A stretch of 64,000 bases of DNA, from assembly GCF_003991195.1 (NCBI RefSeq), contig NZ_RCWL01000001.1:124001-188000 (forward strand), given 5' to 3'. This document shows, one piece after another, positions 35,318 to 44,514 of the stretch. Under the pieces are notes generated by a model. The model was not told the origin of the DNA. It was given only the letters and a program-made list of their open reading frames with translations, and made no database searches. How positions within the stretch are numbered: position 1 is the stretch's first letter; the number at the start of each line of letters is the position of its first letter. This DNA is from Gynurincola endophyticus. Its GTDB lineage: Bacteria; Bacteroidota; Bacteroidia; Chitinophagales; Chitinophagaceae. A program made the translations under genes and the position numbers.

Positions 35318-36925
35318 ATGCATCATGACCTGTTGTTCGTACTGGTTCTTTTGTTCGGAATTTTTGTGCTGGTAATGCTGGCGCAACAAATCCGTATTGC
35401 GTACCCTATTTTCCTGGTAATAGCCGGTCTTGCAATCAGCTTTGTACCTGCAATGCCTAAAGTGCATTTAGATCCTGACCTGATTTTCTTAATCTTTCTT
35501 CCGCCATTGTTATATGAAGCCGCTTGGTATACATCGTGGAATGATTTCTGGAAGTGGCGGCGGCCTATCAGCTTATTGGCATTCGGCCTGGTTTTCTTCA
35601 CCTCATTTGTAGTTGCTTTCTCTACTTCTCATCTAATACCCGGATTTACATTAGGACTTGGTTTTTTGTTGGGTGGCATTGTGTCTCCACCTGATGCCAT
35701 TGCCGCAACAACAGTATTAAAGAAACTAAAAGTTCCCAAAAGGCTATTAACAATATTGGAAGGAGAAAGTCTGGTAAATGACGCTTCTTCACTGATCGTA
35801 TTTCGGTTTGCTTTGGCCGCAGTACTCACCGGTACTTTTGAAATGCATGACGCAATCGGTGATTTTTTCTGGGTCACGTTAATGGGAATTATGGTAGGGA
35901 TTATTGGTGCATTTGTTTTTTATCTCATACATCGCTATCTGCCTACCACTCCACAGATAGATGCTGCCGTTACGGTAATGTCTCCTTATGCTTTATTTAT
36001 GACTGCTGAAGTGTTTGAAATATCTGGTGTTATGGCAGTGGTAACCGGAGGATTGATCATGTCTTATCATTCTCATAAAGCCTTCCGGTCAGGTACCAGT
36101 AGAATTAATATGCAAGGGGTGTGGTCTACACTTATTTTTGTATTAAATGCATTGGTGTTTATCCTGATCGGTTTGGAATTGCCCGATATCGTACAGGGGT
36201 TGGGTGAAAGTTCAATTATAGAAGGGGTCAAATACGGTTTGATTATTAGTGCGATTGTTATAGCCGTTCGTTTTTTATGGGTGTACCCTATTACACATAT
36301 TCCAAGATTCTTCAGTGCTACTATCAGAAAAGAACCCAGCTCCGGCTGGAAAGGACCGTTGATTATCGGTTGGGCTGGTATGCGTGGAGTGGTGTCTTTG
36401 GCTACTGCTTTATCGGTTCCTTTATTTCTGAATGACGGAACGCCTTTCCCTCATCGCAATCTTATTTTGCTGATTACATTTGTAGTTATCTTTATCACAC
36501 TCGTAGTGCAAGGTCTGAGCTTACCATTGGTGATTAAGTTAGTTAAGTTAGAGGAGATCGATCCGATAGAACCGTCGGATATCCAGCAAACAAAGATCCA
36601 GTTATCATTAAATCAACTGGCTATTCAGTATATCGATGAAAAATGCACAACATTAAAAGAAGAAAATGAACTGGTAGATATCTATCACAAGCACCTGCAC
36701 GAGTCAAAAGCTACGGAGCATAAACGTTTGACGGCGTTGCTTGAAGATCAGTATCATCCTGAAGAAATACAAGCCTACCACAGGTTGTTATTAGAAATAT
36801 GTAAACAACAACGCGAACTCTTATTCTCCATGAGAAGGAATAAAAAATTTAGTGATAGTGAAATCAGAAAAGCTGAAGAACAGGTAGATCTGAATGAATT
36901 GAAGATTACAGGACTGATACATTAA
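35318..36925 (+). CDS. Na+/H+ antiporter, CPA1 (NhaP/Nhe) family
   Basis: 535 residues with about 12 membrane helices (to residue 405). The CPA1 signatures are present: GGIVSPPDAIAATTVLKKLKVP with the ion-site Asp, EGESLVNDASSLIVFRFAL (the ND motif), and GWAGMRGVVSLATALSVPL. The C-terminal 130 residues are a charged helical cytoplasmic tail. It probably exports Na+ in exchange for H+. Follows the methyltransferase closely. Confidence 0.92.
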   Translation: MHHDLLFVLVLLFGIFVLVMLAQQIRIAYPIFLVIAGLAISFVPAMPKVHLDPDLIFLIFLPPLLYEAAWYTSWNDFWKWRRPISLLAFGLVFFTSFVVAFSTSHLIPGFTLGLGFLLGGIVSPPDAIAATTVLKKLKVPKRLLTILEGESLVNDASSLIVFRFALAAVLTGTFEMHDAIGDFFWVTLMGIMVGIIGAFVFYLIHRYLPTTPQIDAAVTVMSPYALFMTAEVFEISGVMAVVTGGLIMSYHSHKAFRSGTSRINMQGVWSTLIFVLNALVFILIGLELPDIVQGLGESSIIEGVKYGLIISAIVIAVRFLWVYPITHIPRFFSATIRKEPSSGWKGPLIIGWAGMRGVVSLATALSVPLFLNDGTPFPHRNLILLITFVVIFITLVVQGLSLPLVIKLVKLEEIDPIEPSDIQQTKIQLSLNQLAIQYIDEKCTTLKEENELVDIYHKHLHESKATEHKRLTALLEDQYHPEEIQAYHRLLLEICKQQRELLFSMRRNKKFSDSEIRKAEEQVDLNELKITGLIH

Positions 36926-37304
36926 TGATATAGGTATTTAAACGTTCATAACCAGTAACATATGCATCACAATTGCAGTAATTGGAAAATCCGGAAAAAA
37001 ATTGTATCTTATTAGAAGAGCCTTCAAAGAAAGCATTAACTAACGAACGTATGTTAATGATATTTCGAAAAGAGGAATATCTGCATGAAAAATTTTTTTG
37101 AAGTACAATTGTATATTATATTTGATGCATGATTCAGCACACTACTATTATTAAGAAACATATGATTAAGCGTTCCGGTCAGGAAGGTTAGTCTGTATGT
37201 GTATATAATAATATATAAGATATTAGAGAGCCTTCCCAAGATCGGGAAGGTTTTTTTGTGCCATCATAACATTTAAAACCTTAAAAAAGTAAATCAATTA
37301 ATCG
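36926..37304. other. 379-bp gene-free region with a terminator
   Basis: No coding frame of note. It holds a CATTAAC/GTTAATG inverted repeat (37034-37040 with 37053-37059) and a hairpin terminator at 37231-37257 just before asd. The terminator is 300 nt after the antiporter stop, so a separate short transcript (small RNA) or a leader upstream of asd is possible. Confidence 0.45.
37231..37257 (+). terminator. Hairpin terminator between the antiporter gene and asd
   Basis: 7-bp G/C-rich stem (37231-37237 with 37244-37250), 6-nt loop, T7 tract. Confidence 0.75.
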
Positions 37305-38309
37305 ATGAAAGTTGCTGTAGTGGGAGCTACCGGTTTGGTGGGTTCCAAAATTTTACAAGTATTGGCAGAGAGAAACTTTCCAGTTTCTGAATTAATTCCT
37401 GTGGCTTCACCTCAATCTGTAGGTAAAGAAATCACCTTTAAAGGTAAGGGTTATAAGGTGGTGAGCATGGAAGACGCAATTGCAGCAAAACCGGTAGTAG
37501 CCTTATTTTCAGCTGGGGGAAGCACATCTGCTGAATGGGCTCCTAAATTTGCCGAAGCAGGCATCACAGTAGTAGACAATTCATCGGCATGGCGAATGGA
37601 TCCTTCTAAAAAATTGATTGTTCCGGAAATCAACGCTGATGTATTGACGAAGGAAGATAAAATTATTGCTAATCCTAACTGTTCAACTATACAAATGGTG
37701 GTAGCATTAAACCCTTTACATCAGCAATATAAAATTAAACGTATTGTTGTTTCTACTTACCAAAGCGTAACCGGTACGGGTAAAAAAGCGGTAGACCAGT
37801 TAATGGGTGAGCGCGCAAAGGCGGCAGGTGTTGAAGCTGCCTACCCGATGGCATATGCTTATCCTATCGATTTGAATGTAATTCCTCAGATCGATGTGTT
37901 CACTGAAAATGGATATACAAAAGAGGAAATGAAGATGGTCAACGAAACAAAAAAGATTATGAGAGACGATACCATCCGTGTTACCTCAACAACCGTACGT
38001 ATTCCGGTAATGGGCGGGCATAGCGAAAGTGTAAATGTTGAATTTGAAAAAACATTTGAACTGGCAACGGTAAAACAGTTATTAAAAGCTGCTCCGGGTG
38101 TGGTACTGGTTGATGAACCGGCTACAGCTTCTTATCCAATGCCTAAAGATGCACATGAAAGAGATGAAGTGTTTGTAGGCCGTTTACGTTTAGATGATAC
38201 ACAGCCAAATACGCTCAATATGTGGGTGGTAAGTGATAACCTGAGAAAAGGTGCAGCTACCAATGCCGTACAGATCGCAGAATATCTTGCAGCAAATAAT
38301 TTGTTCTAG
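37305..38309 (+). CDS. asd: Aspartate-semialdehyde dehydrogenase
   Basis: NADPH-dependent step towards lysine, threonine, methionine and diaminopimelate. 334 residues: VVGATGLVGSKILQVLAERNFP at the N-terminus, FSAGGS near 68, DNSSAWRMDP near 91, catalytic Cys126 in NPNCSTIQM, and RIPVMGGHSESVNVEFE near 225-241 with the catalytic His. No partner gene next to it. A weak hairpin (38320-38352) lies after the stop codon. Confidence 0.94.
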   Translation: MKVAVVGATGLVGSKILQVLAERNFPVSELIPVASPQSVGKEITFKGKGYKVVSMEDAIAAKPVVALFSAGGSTSAEWAPKFAEAGITVVDNSSAWRMDPSKKLIVPEINADVLTKEDKIIANPNCSTIQMVVALNPLHQQYKIKRIVVSTYQSVTGTGKKAVDQLMGERAKAAGVEAAYPMAYAYPIDLNVIPQIDVFTENGYTKEEMKMVNETKKIMRDDTIRVTSTTVRIPVMGGHSESVNVEFEKTFELATVKQLLKAAPGVVLVDEPATASYPMPKDAHERDEVFVGRLRLDDTQPNTLNMWVVSDNLRKGAATNAVQIAEYLAANNLF

Positions 38310-38483
38310 TTAACATTATACAAGGGTTGTTCGTTTCGCGGGCAGCCCTTGTTCATGATAAGTATAAAGAAGAGTGAAAGCTTTCAGATAAATAAGTAAA
38401 AACAAATACTTCAGGTAGGTACAAAAAAAAGTGGCGCGAGAGTTGCTATCTTTCACACCACAATTGTTTAAAAAAATGTAGAC

Positions 38484-39047
38484 TTATTTAACTCTACCCC
38501 AGTTCTCTCCGCTCTTGATCCGATACATTGTCATTTCTGACACTCCGTACTTTTCTGCTAGTTTCTTAATAGTAATCTTTCTGTTCTTGTCAGTTAAAAT
38601 CTTCTTGATTGATTTTACCTGAGTAGCGTTTAATTTAAGACCTACGGTTCTGTTTGCCTGAACTTTTTTGTAAGCGATCTTAGCAGGAGATGATTGCTGA
38701 TGTTCGATCATTTCATCTAAGCTTGCCCATTTTAAGTTCTTAACGTGATTGTCTAACTTGTTGTGGTTTAAGTGGATCACGTACTTGTTTTTGGGAGATG
38801 TTTTCTTCAAAAACAATCTGGCAATTTCACGGTGAATATACAGGGTTCCGTTATTACCGGGACGGTGTAGGTTTAGTGTTCTGTAACCCGTCGTTAGTGA
38901 ACCTTGTAACAATTTTCCATCTTCGTGGATGTCTTCTGTGTAGCTTGCTATCCTTCCGTGAGAGGATAGGGCGTACTTTTTGCGTAGGTGCTTCCAGCCG
39001 GGAAACTGTAGGGGTTTCCACACCTCATTTTGGAGTTTTTTTATCAT
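38484..39047 (-). CDS. NUMOD4/HNH endonuclease-like protein with C-terminal helix-turn-helix
   Basis: 187 residues in three parts: NUMOD4-type N-terminus (EVWKPLQFPGWKHLRKKYALSSHGRIASY), an HNH_3-type core (LYIHREIARLFLKK, then VIHLNHNKLDNHVKNLKWAS, which keeps the H...N...H pattern), and a C-terminal HTH (KLNATQVKSIKKIL, ITIKKLAEKYGVSEMTMYRIKSGENW). This is the domain set of homing endonucleases and their regulators, yet it is not inside an intron or intein and its flanks look normal. It may be a domesticated DNA-binding protein. 72 nt separate it from ligA upstream. Confidence 0.8.
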   Translation of the reverse strand: MIKKLQNEVWKPLQFPGWKHLRKKYALSSHGRIASYTEDIHEDGKLLQGSLTTGYRTLNLHRPGNNGTLYIHREIARLFLKKTSPKNKYVIHLNHNKLDNHVKNLKWASLDEMIEHQQSSPAKIAYKKVQANRTVGLKLNATQVKSIKKILTDKNRKITIKKLAEKYGVSEMTMYRIKSGENWGRVK

Positions 39048-39119
39048 CGCCTTTCCTTTTAGCTAAGTTACAAAAAAACATATGCGAAAAATCAAAAACA
39101 TGTTAATAGTTAGATTAAA

Positions 39120-41204
39120 TTATCGGTTAATCATGCTTAGAAACTCGTCCTCTGATATTATTTTAACTGTACTTAACTTTTTTGCCTTCTCTAATTTTGA
39201 ACCTGCATCTTCACCTGCTACTAAAAAGTTTAGCTTAGAGCTAACGCCACTTAACAGCTTGCCACCATGCTGTTCTACTAACGCCTCTGCATCACTTCTC
39301 TTTAGCTTGCTTAACGTACCGGTGAATAAAAATGTAACACCGGTGAGGTTACCGTCTACCTGTACAGTAGACTTCTGTTGAATATCTACACCTACATGTT
39401 GTAGTTGATCAATGAGTTGAAGATTGATTGGGTTTTGAAAGAATTCAAAAACACTGTTGGCTACTTTCGGACCAACGTCTTCTAATGATTGTAAACGTTC
39501 AACAGTCCAGTCTTTAAGATCATATAAATTACTTACAGCGTTGGCTAATGTTTTTGCAGTGGTTTCTCCTACATAACGAATACCCAGTGCAAATATTAAC
39601 CTGTTTAAAGACTGTGTTTTAGATTGTTCAATAGCAGTTTTTAAGTTCTGCACACTCTTGGCACCAAACCCTTCGAGTTGTCCGATTTGTTCAAAAGGCA
39701 ATGTATAAATGCCCGGAATATCTGTTAAGAACTTTAGTTCATAAAACTTACGGATGATAGAGTCGCCGAGTCCTCGTATATCCATGGCGTCTTTACTGGT
39801 AAAGTGAATCATTCTTTCAACTATCTGAGCTGAACAATGATAATTAACGCATCTCCACACTGCTTCGTCTAACGGTTTAACTAACGGGCTGTTACAAACC
39901 GGACAGTTCGTGGGAAATATGATTGGTTGACAATTTTCATTTCTAAGTTCGGGAAGTGACTTAACTATATAAGGTATAACGTCACCTGCTCTTTCCACTA
40001 AAACCGTATCGCCGATCATTAAGTCTTTTTCCCTGATCACATCTTCATTAAATAAACTGATAGAACCAACGGTAACGCCACCTATTCCAACCGGATCAAT
40101 TTTCGCAACCGGTGTAATAGATCCGGTTCTGCCAACCTGAAATTCAACATTTTTTAAAATAGAGGTAGCCTGACGAGCTTTGAACTTATACGCCATTGCC
40201 CATCTTGGGTGATGCGTTGTCATACCTAATGCGTCCTGATGTTCTAACGGATCAACTTTAATCACCATTCCGTCGATCTCATAAGGCAGGTCGTCGCGTT
40301 TACTTTCATAGGCGAAGCAGTAATCAATCACTTCTTCAATAGTATGGCAAACTTTCATCTCATTCTTAGGACTCTTAAAGCCCAGGTTCCAAAGAAGATT
40401 TAAACTATTGCTATGTGACGACAGATCTTCTACCGGTGCGTTAGTAACCGGGTTAAAAAAACTCACATGATAAAGAAAGGCTTCCAGGTTTCTTTTCTTA
40501 ACTTCTTTCGGATCTTTCATGCGCAGGCTTCCGGCAGCAGCATTTCTCGGGTTGGCTAACGGTGGTAAGTTTTGCGCTTCAAGTTGTTTATTGAAATCGT
40601 AAAAGTTCTTTTTATTCAACAGCACCTCTCCCCTGATTTCAATCTGTTGAATGTTGTGCTTAGCAAAAGCGGCAGAAAGAGGAATCGATTTTATCTGTTT
40701 GATATTGTTGGTGATATCATCACCCATCACTCCGTCGCCTCTGGTAGCTCCCCGAACCAGATAATCATTTTCATAGATGAGGGATATGCTGGCTCCGTCA
40801 AATTTTGGCTCAATGCAATATTGAATTCGGTTAAGTTTCAGCGTTTCCTTATTTTTACGGTCCCAATCTAACAGGTCATCTGCATCATAACTGTTCTCAA
40901 GTGATAACATGGGAACGAGATGGTGTACGTTTGCAAAATTTTTGTTCAGATCAACCCCCACTCTTTGCGTAGGAGAATCAGGAGTTATAAGAATAGGATT
41001 CGCTGCTTCTAATTTTTTTAATGTATTAAACAGCAGGTCATATTCAGTATCTCCTAACAAAGGTTCATTTAATATATAATAACGATGTTCGTGGAATCTG
41101 ATAACGTTGCGTAGGTCTTCAATCTGGTCAATTTGAACAGTATTGTTGCCGGATTGCGCCACCAGATTTTGGGTAAGCGCATTGATTTCATTTAAAGATA
41201 GCAT
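39120..41204 (-). CDS. ligA: NAD-dependent DNA ligase LigA
   Basis: Joins nicks in replication and repair. 694 residues, normal length. Ia domain HEHRYYILNEPLLGDTEYDLLF, adenylation lysine Lys134 in IEPKFDGAS, TRGDGVMGDDIT, the NPRNAAAGSLR segment, OB-fold, four-cysteine zinc finger (CPVCNSPL and CVNYHCSAQ), HhH repeats and a C-terminal BRCT domain (LTGVTFLFTGTL). Divergent from the first susC, 231 bp apart. Confidence 0.96.
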   Translation of the reverse strand: MLSLNEINALTQNLVAQSGNNTVQIDQIEDLRNVIRFHEHRYYILNEPLLGDTEYDLLFNTLKKLEAANPILITPDSPTQRVGVDLNKNFANVHHLVPMLSLENSYDADDLLDWDRKNKETLKLNRIQYCIEPKFDGASISLIYENDYLVRGATRGDGVMGDDITNNIKQIKSIPLSAAFAKHNIQQIEIRGEVLLNKKNFYDFNKQLEAQNLPPLANPRNAAAGSLRMKDPKEVKKRNLEAFLYHVSFFNPVTNAPVEDLSSHSNSLNLLWNLGFKSPKNEMKVCHTIEEVIDYCFAYESKRDDLPYEIDGMVIKVDPLEHQDALGMTTHHPRWAMAYKFKARQATSILKNVEFQVGRTGSITPVAKIDPVGIGGVTVGSISLFNEDVIREKDLMIGDTVLVERAGDVIPYIVKSLPELRNENCQPIIFPTNCPVCNSPLVKPLDEAVWRCVNYHCSAQIVERMIHFTSKDAMDIRGLGDSIIRKFYELKFLTDIPGIYTLPFEQIGQLEGFGAKSVQNLKTAIEQSKTQSLNRLIFALGIRYVGETTAKTLANAVSNLYDLKDWTVERLQSLEDVGPKVANSVFEFFQNPINLQLIDQLQHVGVDIQQKSTVQVDGNLTGVTFLFTGTLSKLKRSDAEALVEQHGGKLLSGVSSKLNFLVAGEDAGSKLEKAKKLSTVKIISEDEFLSMINR

Positions 41205-41358
41205 GCAGTAATGTTAAGCTTCAGAACCAAAAATAATAGGAAAAAGGGGAAGAACAGGTGAAAAATACAAAATCCCGTAAAAATATAAAGATCAGTCAAT
41301 CAAAGAATTACTTAAAAATAGGCCCCCGGTAAAGAAACTTCATAAAAAAAAGTGAAAA

Positions 41359-41394
41359 TTTGCTAAATAGTGTATAAATTACACATTATATTTG
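41359..41394 (+). promoter_or_regulatory. Promoter of the susC operon
   Basis: TTTG at 41359-41362, 24-nt spacer, TATATTTG at 41387-41394 (exact TAnnTTTG), 42 nt upstream of the susC ATG. Confidence 0.65.
41370..41384. promoter_or_regulatory. Operator candidate 1, GTGTA-N5-TACAC
   Basis: 15-bp inverted repeat with 5-bp arms, inside the spacer between the -33 and -7 elements. Same pattern as the copy at 41396-41410. Confidence 0.6.
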
Positions 41395-41395
41395 T

Positions 41396-41410
41396 GTGTA
41401 TTTAATACAC
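41396..41410. promoter_or_regulatory. Operator candidate 2, GTGTA-N5-TACAC
   Basis: Second copy directly after the -7 element, over the expected start of transcription; arms extend to 8 bp (TGTGTATT/AATACACA, 41395-41411). Centres of the two copies are 26 bp apart. Confidence 0.6.
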
Positions 41411-41435
41411 ATTATAAAAAACGAAAGCTTGTTTT

Positions 41436-44400
41436 ATGATGCCAAAACGAATGTTTGTGGGTCTGGTAACATGGATGTTACTAGCTATTCCTATCTTCTC
41501 TCTTGCGCAAAATAAGACCATTACCGGGGTGGTCGTTGACTCCCGCGATGAAACTCCGCTTGCAGGAGCTACAGTAATGGTAAAAGGCTCCAACCTGGGA
41601 GTGTCTACAAATGAAGAGGGTAAATTTTCTATTACAGTTCCGGAAACAGCAAAAACTATTGAAGTAACGGCGGTTAACTTTGCGACGCAAACTTTTGCGG
41701 TAGCGACGTCTTCTCAATTGGTCATCAGAATGCAACCGGCTGCTTCCGATTTAAATGAAGTAGTAGTTGTCGGTTACGGTACACAAAGAAGACGTGAAGT
41801 AACCGGTGCGATTGCTAAAGTAAGTTCTGACAAGCTGAACTCGATTGTTACACCCAGCTTTGAAGCTGCTTTACAAGGTAAAGCACCTGGTGTACAGGTA
41901 ATTCAGGGTAGTGGTTTAGCCGGATCGGGCTCTGTAATCAGAATCCGCGGTATTGCTTCCATCTCTGCAGGAGGCGACCCTTTATATGTGATTGATGGTA
42001 TCCCTATTATTGCTGACAACTTTTTGCGTGGTAACGGCGGTGGTATGAACCTGAACCCATTGGCAACTATTAACCCGAATGATATTGAAAGTGTAGAGAT
42101 CTTAAAAGATGCTGCTGCAACGGGTATTTACGGTTCAAGAGGTTCAAACGGTGTGATTCTGGTAACTACTAAAAAAGGTAAATCAGGCAAGCCTCGTTTC
42201 AACTATAATAATAAAATTGGTTTTGTAACATATGCTAACCGTCCTGATTTTCTGAATGCGGAAGAATGGCTTCAGATTCGTCAGGAAGCATGGGAGAATG
42301 ACGGTAATACCGGCCTGGCTCCTTTGCCGGGTACAATGACCTGGGATAAAGCAAGACAAACCAACACGGATTGGTGGAAAGAATTAACACATACAGGATT
42401 AGTAAATGACCATAGCCTCAGTGTTACAGCCGGTAACAAGTTTGCTAAAACTTATTTAGGTGTAGCCTATTCTCATAATGAATCTTACATTAAGAAGAAC
42501 AGTTATACGCGTTTAAGCGTTCGTTCGAATACAGATTTCAATATTACTGATCGTTTTAAGGCAACATTAAACTTATCATACGCAACAGGTTTAAATAAAA
42601 GAGTACCGGCTGCATGGGCAGGAGGTTTAGGAGAAGCAATGTCTACGGCATTACCGATTTATCCTATTAAAAATGATGATGGAACCTGGTTTATCGGCGG
42701 TGCTAATCCGGTAAAAAGAATGGAAGAAACGATCTGGAGAAATACTGACAATAAGTTAATTGCCGGATTGAACCTGAGATATGAAGTAATCGATAATCTT
42801 TTCATTACGGTAAACGGTTCTTATGATTATCTGACCGGATATGATGATTATTGGGCTTCAGCGATTGAAGAAGGACGTACCGATGGTACCGGCCGTGCCG
42901 CAAGAAGCGCTTTAAGAGGTGAAAACTGGTTAACAAATGCTACTGCAAATTATCAGTGGGATCTGAACGATGACAATCGCTTCAACTTCCTGATCGGTAC
43001 CGAGTGGCAGGAGAAAAAATTTCTGAACGGTTTTGGTGTTCAACGATTTATTGACGAGCCTTTCTATAAACATAAAGACTTATATAAAGAAGCACTTGAT
43101 TCTGCAGTAAATGCAGGAAATAGAAGATGGACGGCTTCAGGTGCACCGGAAACTTTCGTGAGTGTGTTTGCACGTGTGAACTATATGTTGAAAGACCGTT
43201 ACGCCTTCCAGGCATCTATCCGTAGAGACGGTTCTTCAAAATTCGGCCCTAATAATAAGTATGGTGTATTCCCTACTGTTAGTTTTGGATGGACGATCTC
43301 CGAAGAAAACTTTATGCAGGATATGTTGTGGGTTGATTACCTGAAATTCAGAACCAGCTATGGTTTAACGGGTAACTCTAACATTGCGAGCGGACAGTAT
43401 TTCAGTGGAGTGTCGTGGGGTGCTAACTATAATGGGTTAAGAACTTTATATCTGTCAACAGCAGGTAACCCTGATTTAAAATGGGAAGAAACTACCAACT
43501 TTGACGCGGCTGTTGAATTCGGATTATTCAATAACAGATTAACCGGTGAAGTAGCATTCTATCATAAAAATACCACAGACTTATTACTGAACTCAGGCGT
43601 ACAACCTTCTTCTGGTTTTACTACTCAGATGAGAAATATTGACGGATCCCGGATTGTAAATATGGGTGTTGAATTAAGTGTTAACTATAACCTGATTCAG
43701 AAAAAAGACCTCACTTTGTCGATCGGTGGTAATATTGCGAAGAACTATAACGAATTGAAATCTTTAGGAGGATTAAATCCTGATGCTGCAGGTGGCGGAT
43801 CTAATGATACCCGTGTAGCAGAAGGCTATCCTATCGGTACCAACTATATCGCCAGATATTATGGAGTAGATCCTGCAGATGGTTTACCAATCTGGTACGA
43901 CAATCAGGGAAAACTTACCAAAACCTTCAGCTTAGATCATCGTATGCCGGTAGGTTCTGTAATTCCTGATTATGTTGGAGCGGTTAATCATAACCTTCGT
44001 TATAAAGGATTTGAATTTACTTCTTTGTGGGCATTTACCATCGGTGGTAATTTATACGACGGTTCAGGAAAACGTCAGGCTGGTATTATTACCGACTGGA
44101 ATATCAGAAGAGATTTGTTAGATCGCTGGCGCGAACCGGGTGATGAAACCAGATTTCCACGCCCTACTATGAATACCGGAACTTATGACGGATTAAGTTC
44201 TGAGTGGCAGTATAATAGTACATTATTCCTGTACGACGCATCTTACTTGCGTTTACGTGAAATCACTCTTGCATACAATCTTCCTGTAAGATCTTTAGAA
44301 AAACTCAAGTTGAAAAACCTGCGCGTTTTTGTTACAGGGATGAACTTGCTGACTTTCTCTAAATACCCTGGCGGGGATCCTGAGATTGCACGTGATTTTG

Positions 44401-44495
44401 AAAATGTTACCGATCGTAACATGAGCCCTAATATTACTTACTTAACGACTCCACAGCAAAAGTCGGTAGTGTTTGGTCTTAACGTAAACTTCTAA
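41436..44495 (+). CDS. SusC/RagA-type TonB-dependent outer-membrane transporter
   Basis: 1019 residues. Signal peptide to about residue 25 (FSLAQ), a carboxypeptidase-regulatory-like domain (KTITGVVVDSRDETPLAGATVMVKG, about 27-105), TonB-interaction and plug region (DLNEVVVVGYGTQRRREVTGAI, then VRIRGIASI-type text and PLYVIDGIPI), and a beta-barrel ending QKSVVFGLNVNF. It imports oligosaccharides, here probably maltodextrins judging by the co-operonic amylase. First gene of the alpha-glucan locus and the probable target of both operator repeats. Confidence 0.93.
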   Translation: MMPKRMFVGLVTWMLLAIPIFSLAQNKTITGVVVDSRDETPLAGATVMVKGSNLGVSTNEEGKFSITVPETAKTIEVTAVNFATQTFAVATSSQLVIRMQPAASDLNEVVVVGYGTQRRREVTGAIAKVSSDKLNSIVTPSFEAALQGKAPGVQVIQGSGLAGSGSVIRIRGIASISAGGDPLYVIDGIPIIADNFLRGNGGGMNLNPLATINPNDIESVEILKDAAATGIYGSRGSNGVILVTTKKGKSGKPRFNYNNKIGFVTYANRPDFLNAEEWLQIRQEAWENDGNTGLAPLPGTMTWDKARQTNTDWWKELTHTGLVNDHSLSVTAGNKFAKTYLGVAYSHNESYIKKNSYTRLSVRSNTDFNITDRFKATLNLSYATGLNKRVPAAWAGGLGEAMSTALPIYPIKNDDGTWFIGGANPVKRMEETIWRNTDNKLIAGLNLRYEVIDNLFITVNGSYDYLTGYDDYWASAIEEGRTDGTGRAARSALRGENWLTNATANYQWDLNDDNRFNFLIGTEWQEKKFLNGFGVQRFIDEPFYKHKDLYKEALDSAVNAGNRRWTASGAPETFVSVFARVNYMLKDRYAFQASIRRDGSSKFGPNNKYGVFPTVSFGWTISEENFMQDMLWVDYLKFRTSYGLTGNSNIASGQYFSGVSWGANYNGLRTLYLSTAGNPDLKWEETTNFDAAVEFGLFNNRLTGEVAFYHKNTTDLLLNSGVQPSSGFTTQMRNIDGSRIVNMGVELSVNYNLIQKKDLTLSIGGNIAKNYNELKSLGGLNPDAAGGGSNDTRVAEGYPIGTNYIARYYGVDPADGLPIWYDNQGKLTKTFSLDHRMPVGSVIPDYVGAVNHNLRYKGFEFTSLWAFTIGGNLYDGSGKRQAGIITDWNIRRDLLDRWREPGDETRFPRPTMNTGTYDGLSSEWQYNSTLFLYDASYLRLREITLAYNLPVRSLEKLKLKNLRVFVTGMNLLTFSKYPGGDPEIARDFENVTDRNMSPNITYLTTPQQKSVVFGLNVNF

Positions 44496-44514
44496 TGTTT
44501 AAAACTGAGGCAAG

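Noticed and set aside
38320-38352. Hairpin after asd as a strong terminator
   Set aside because: The stem is present (10 bp with one wobble) but there is no T-tract, so termination is doubtful; mentioned only in the asd entry.
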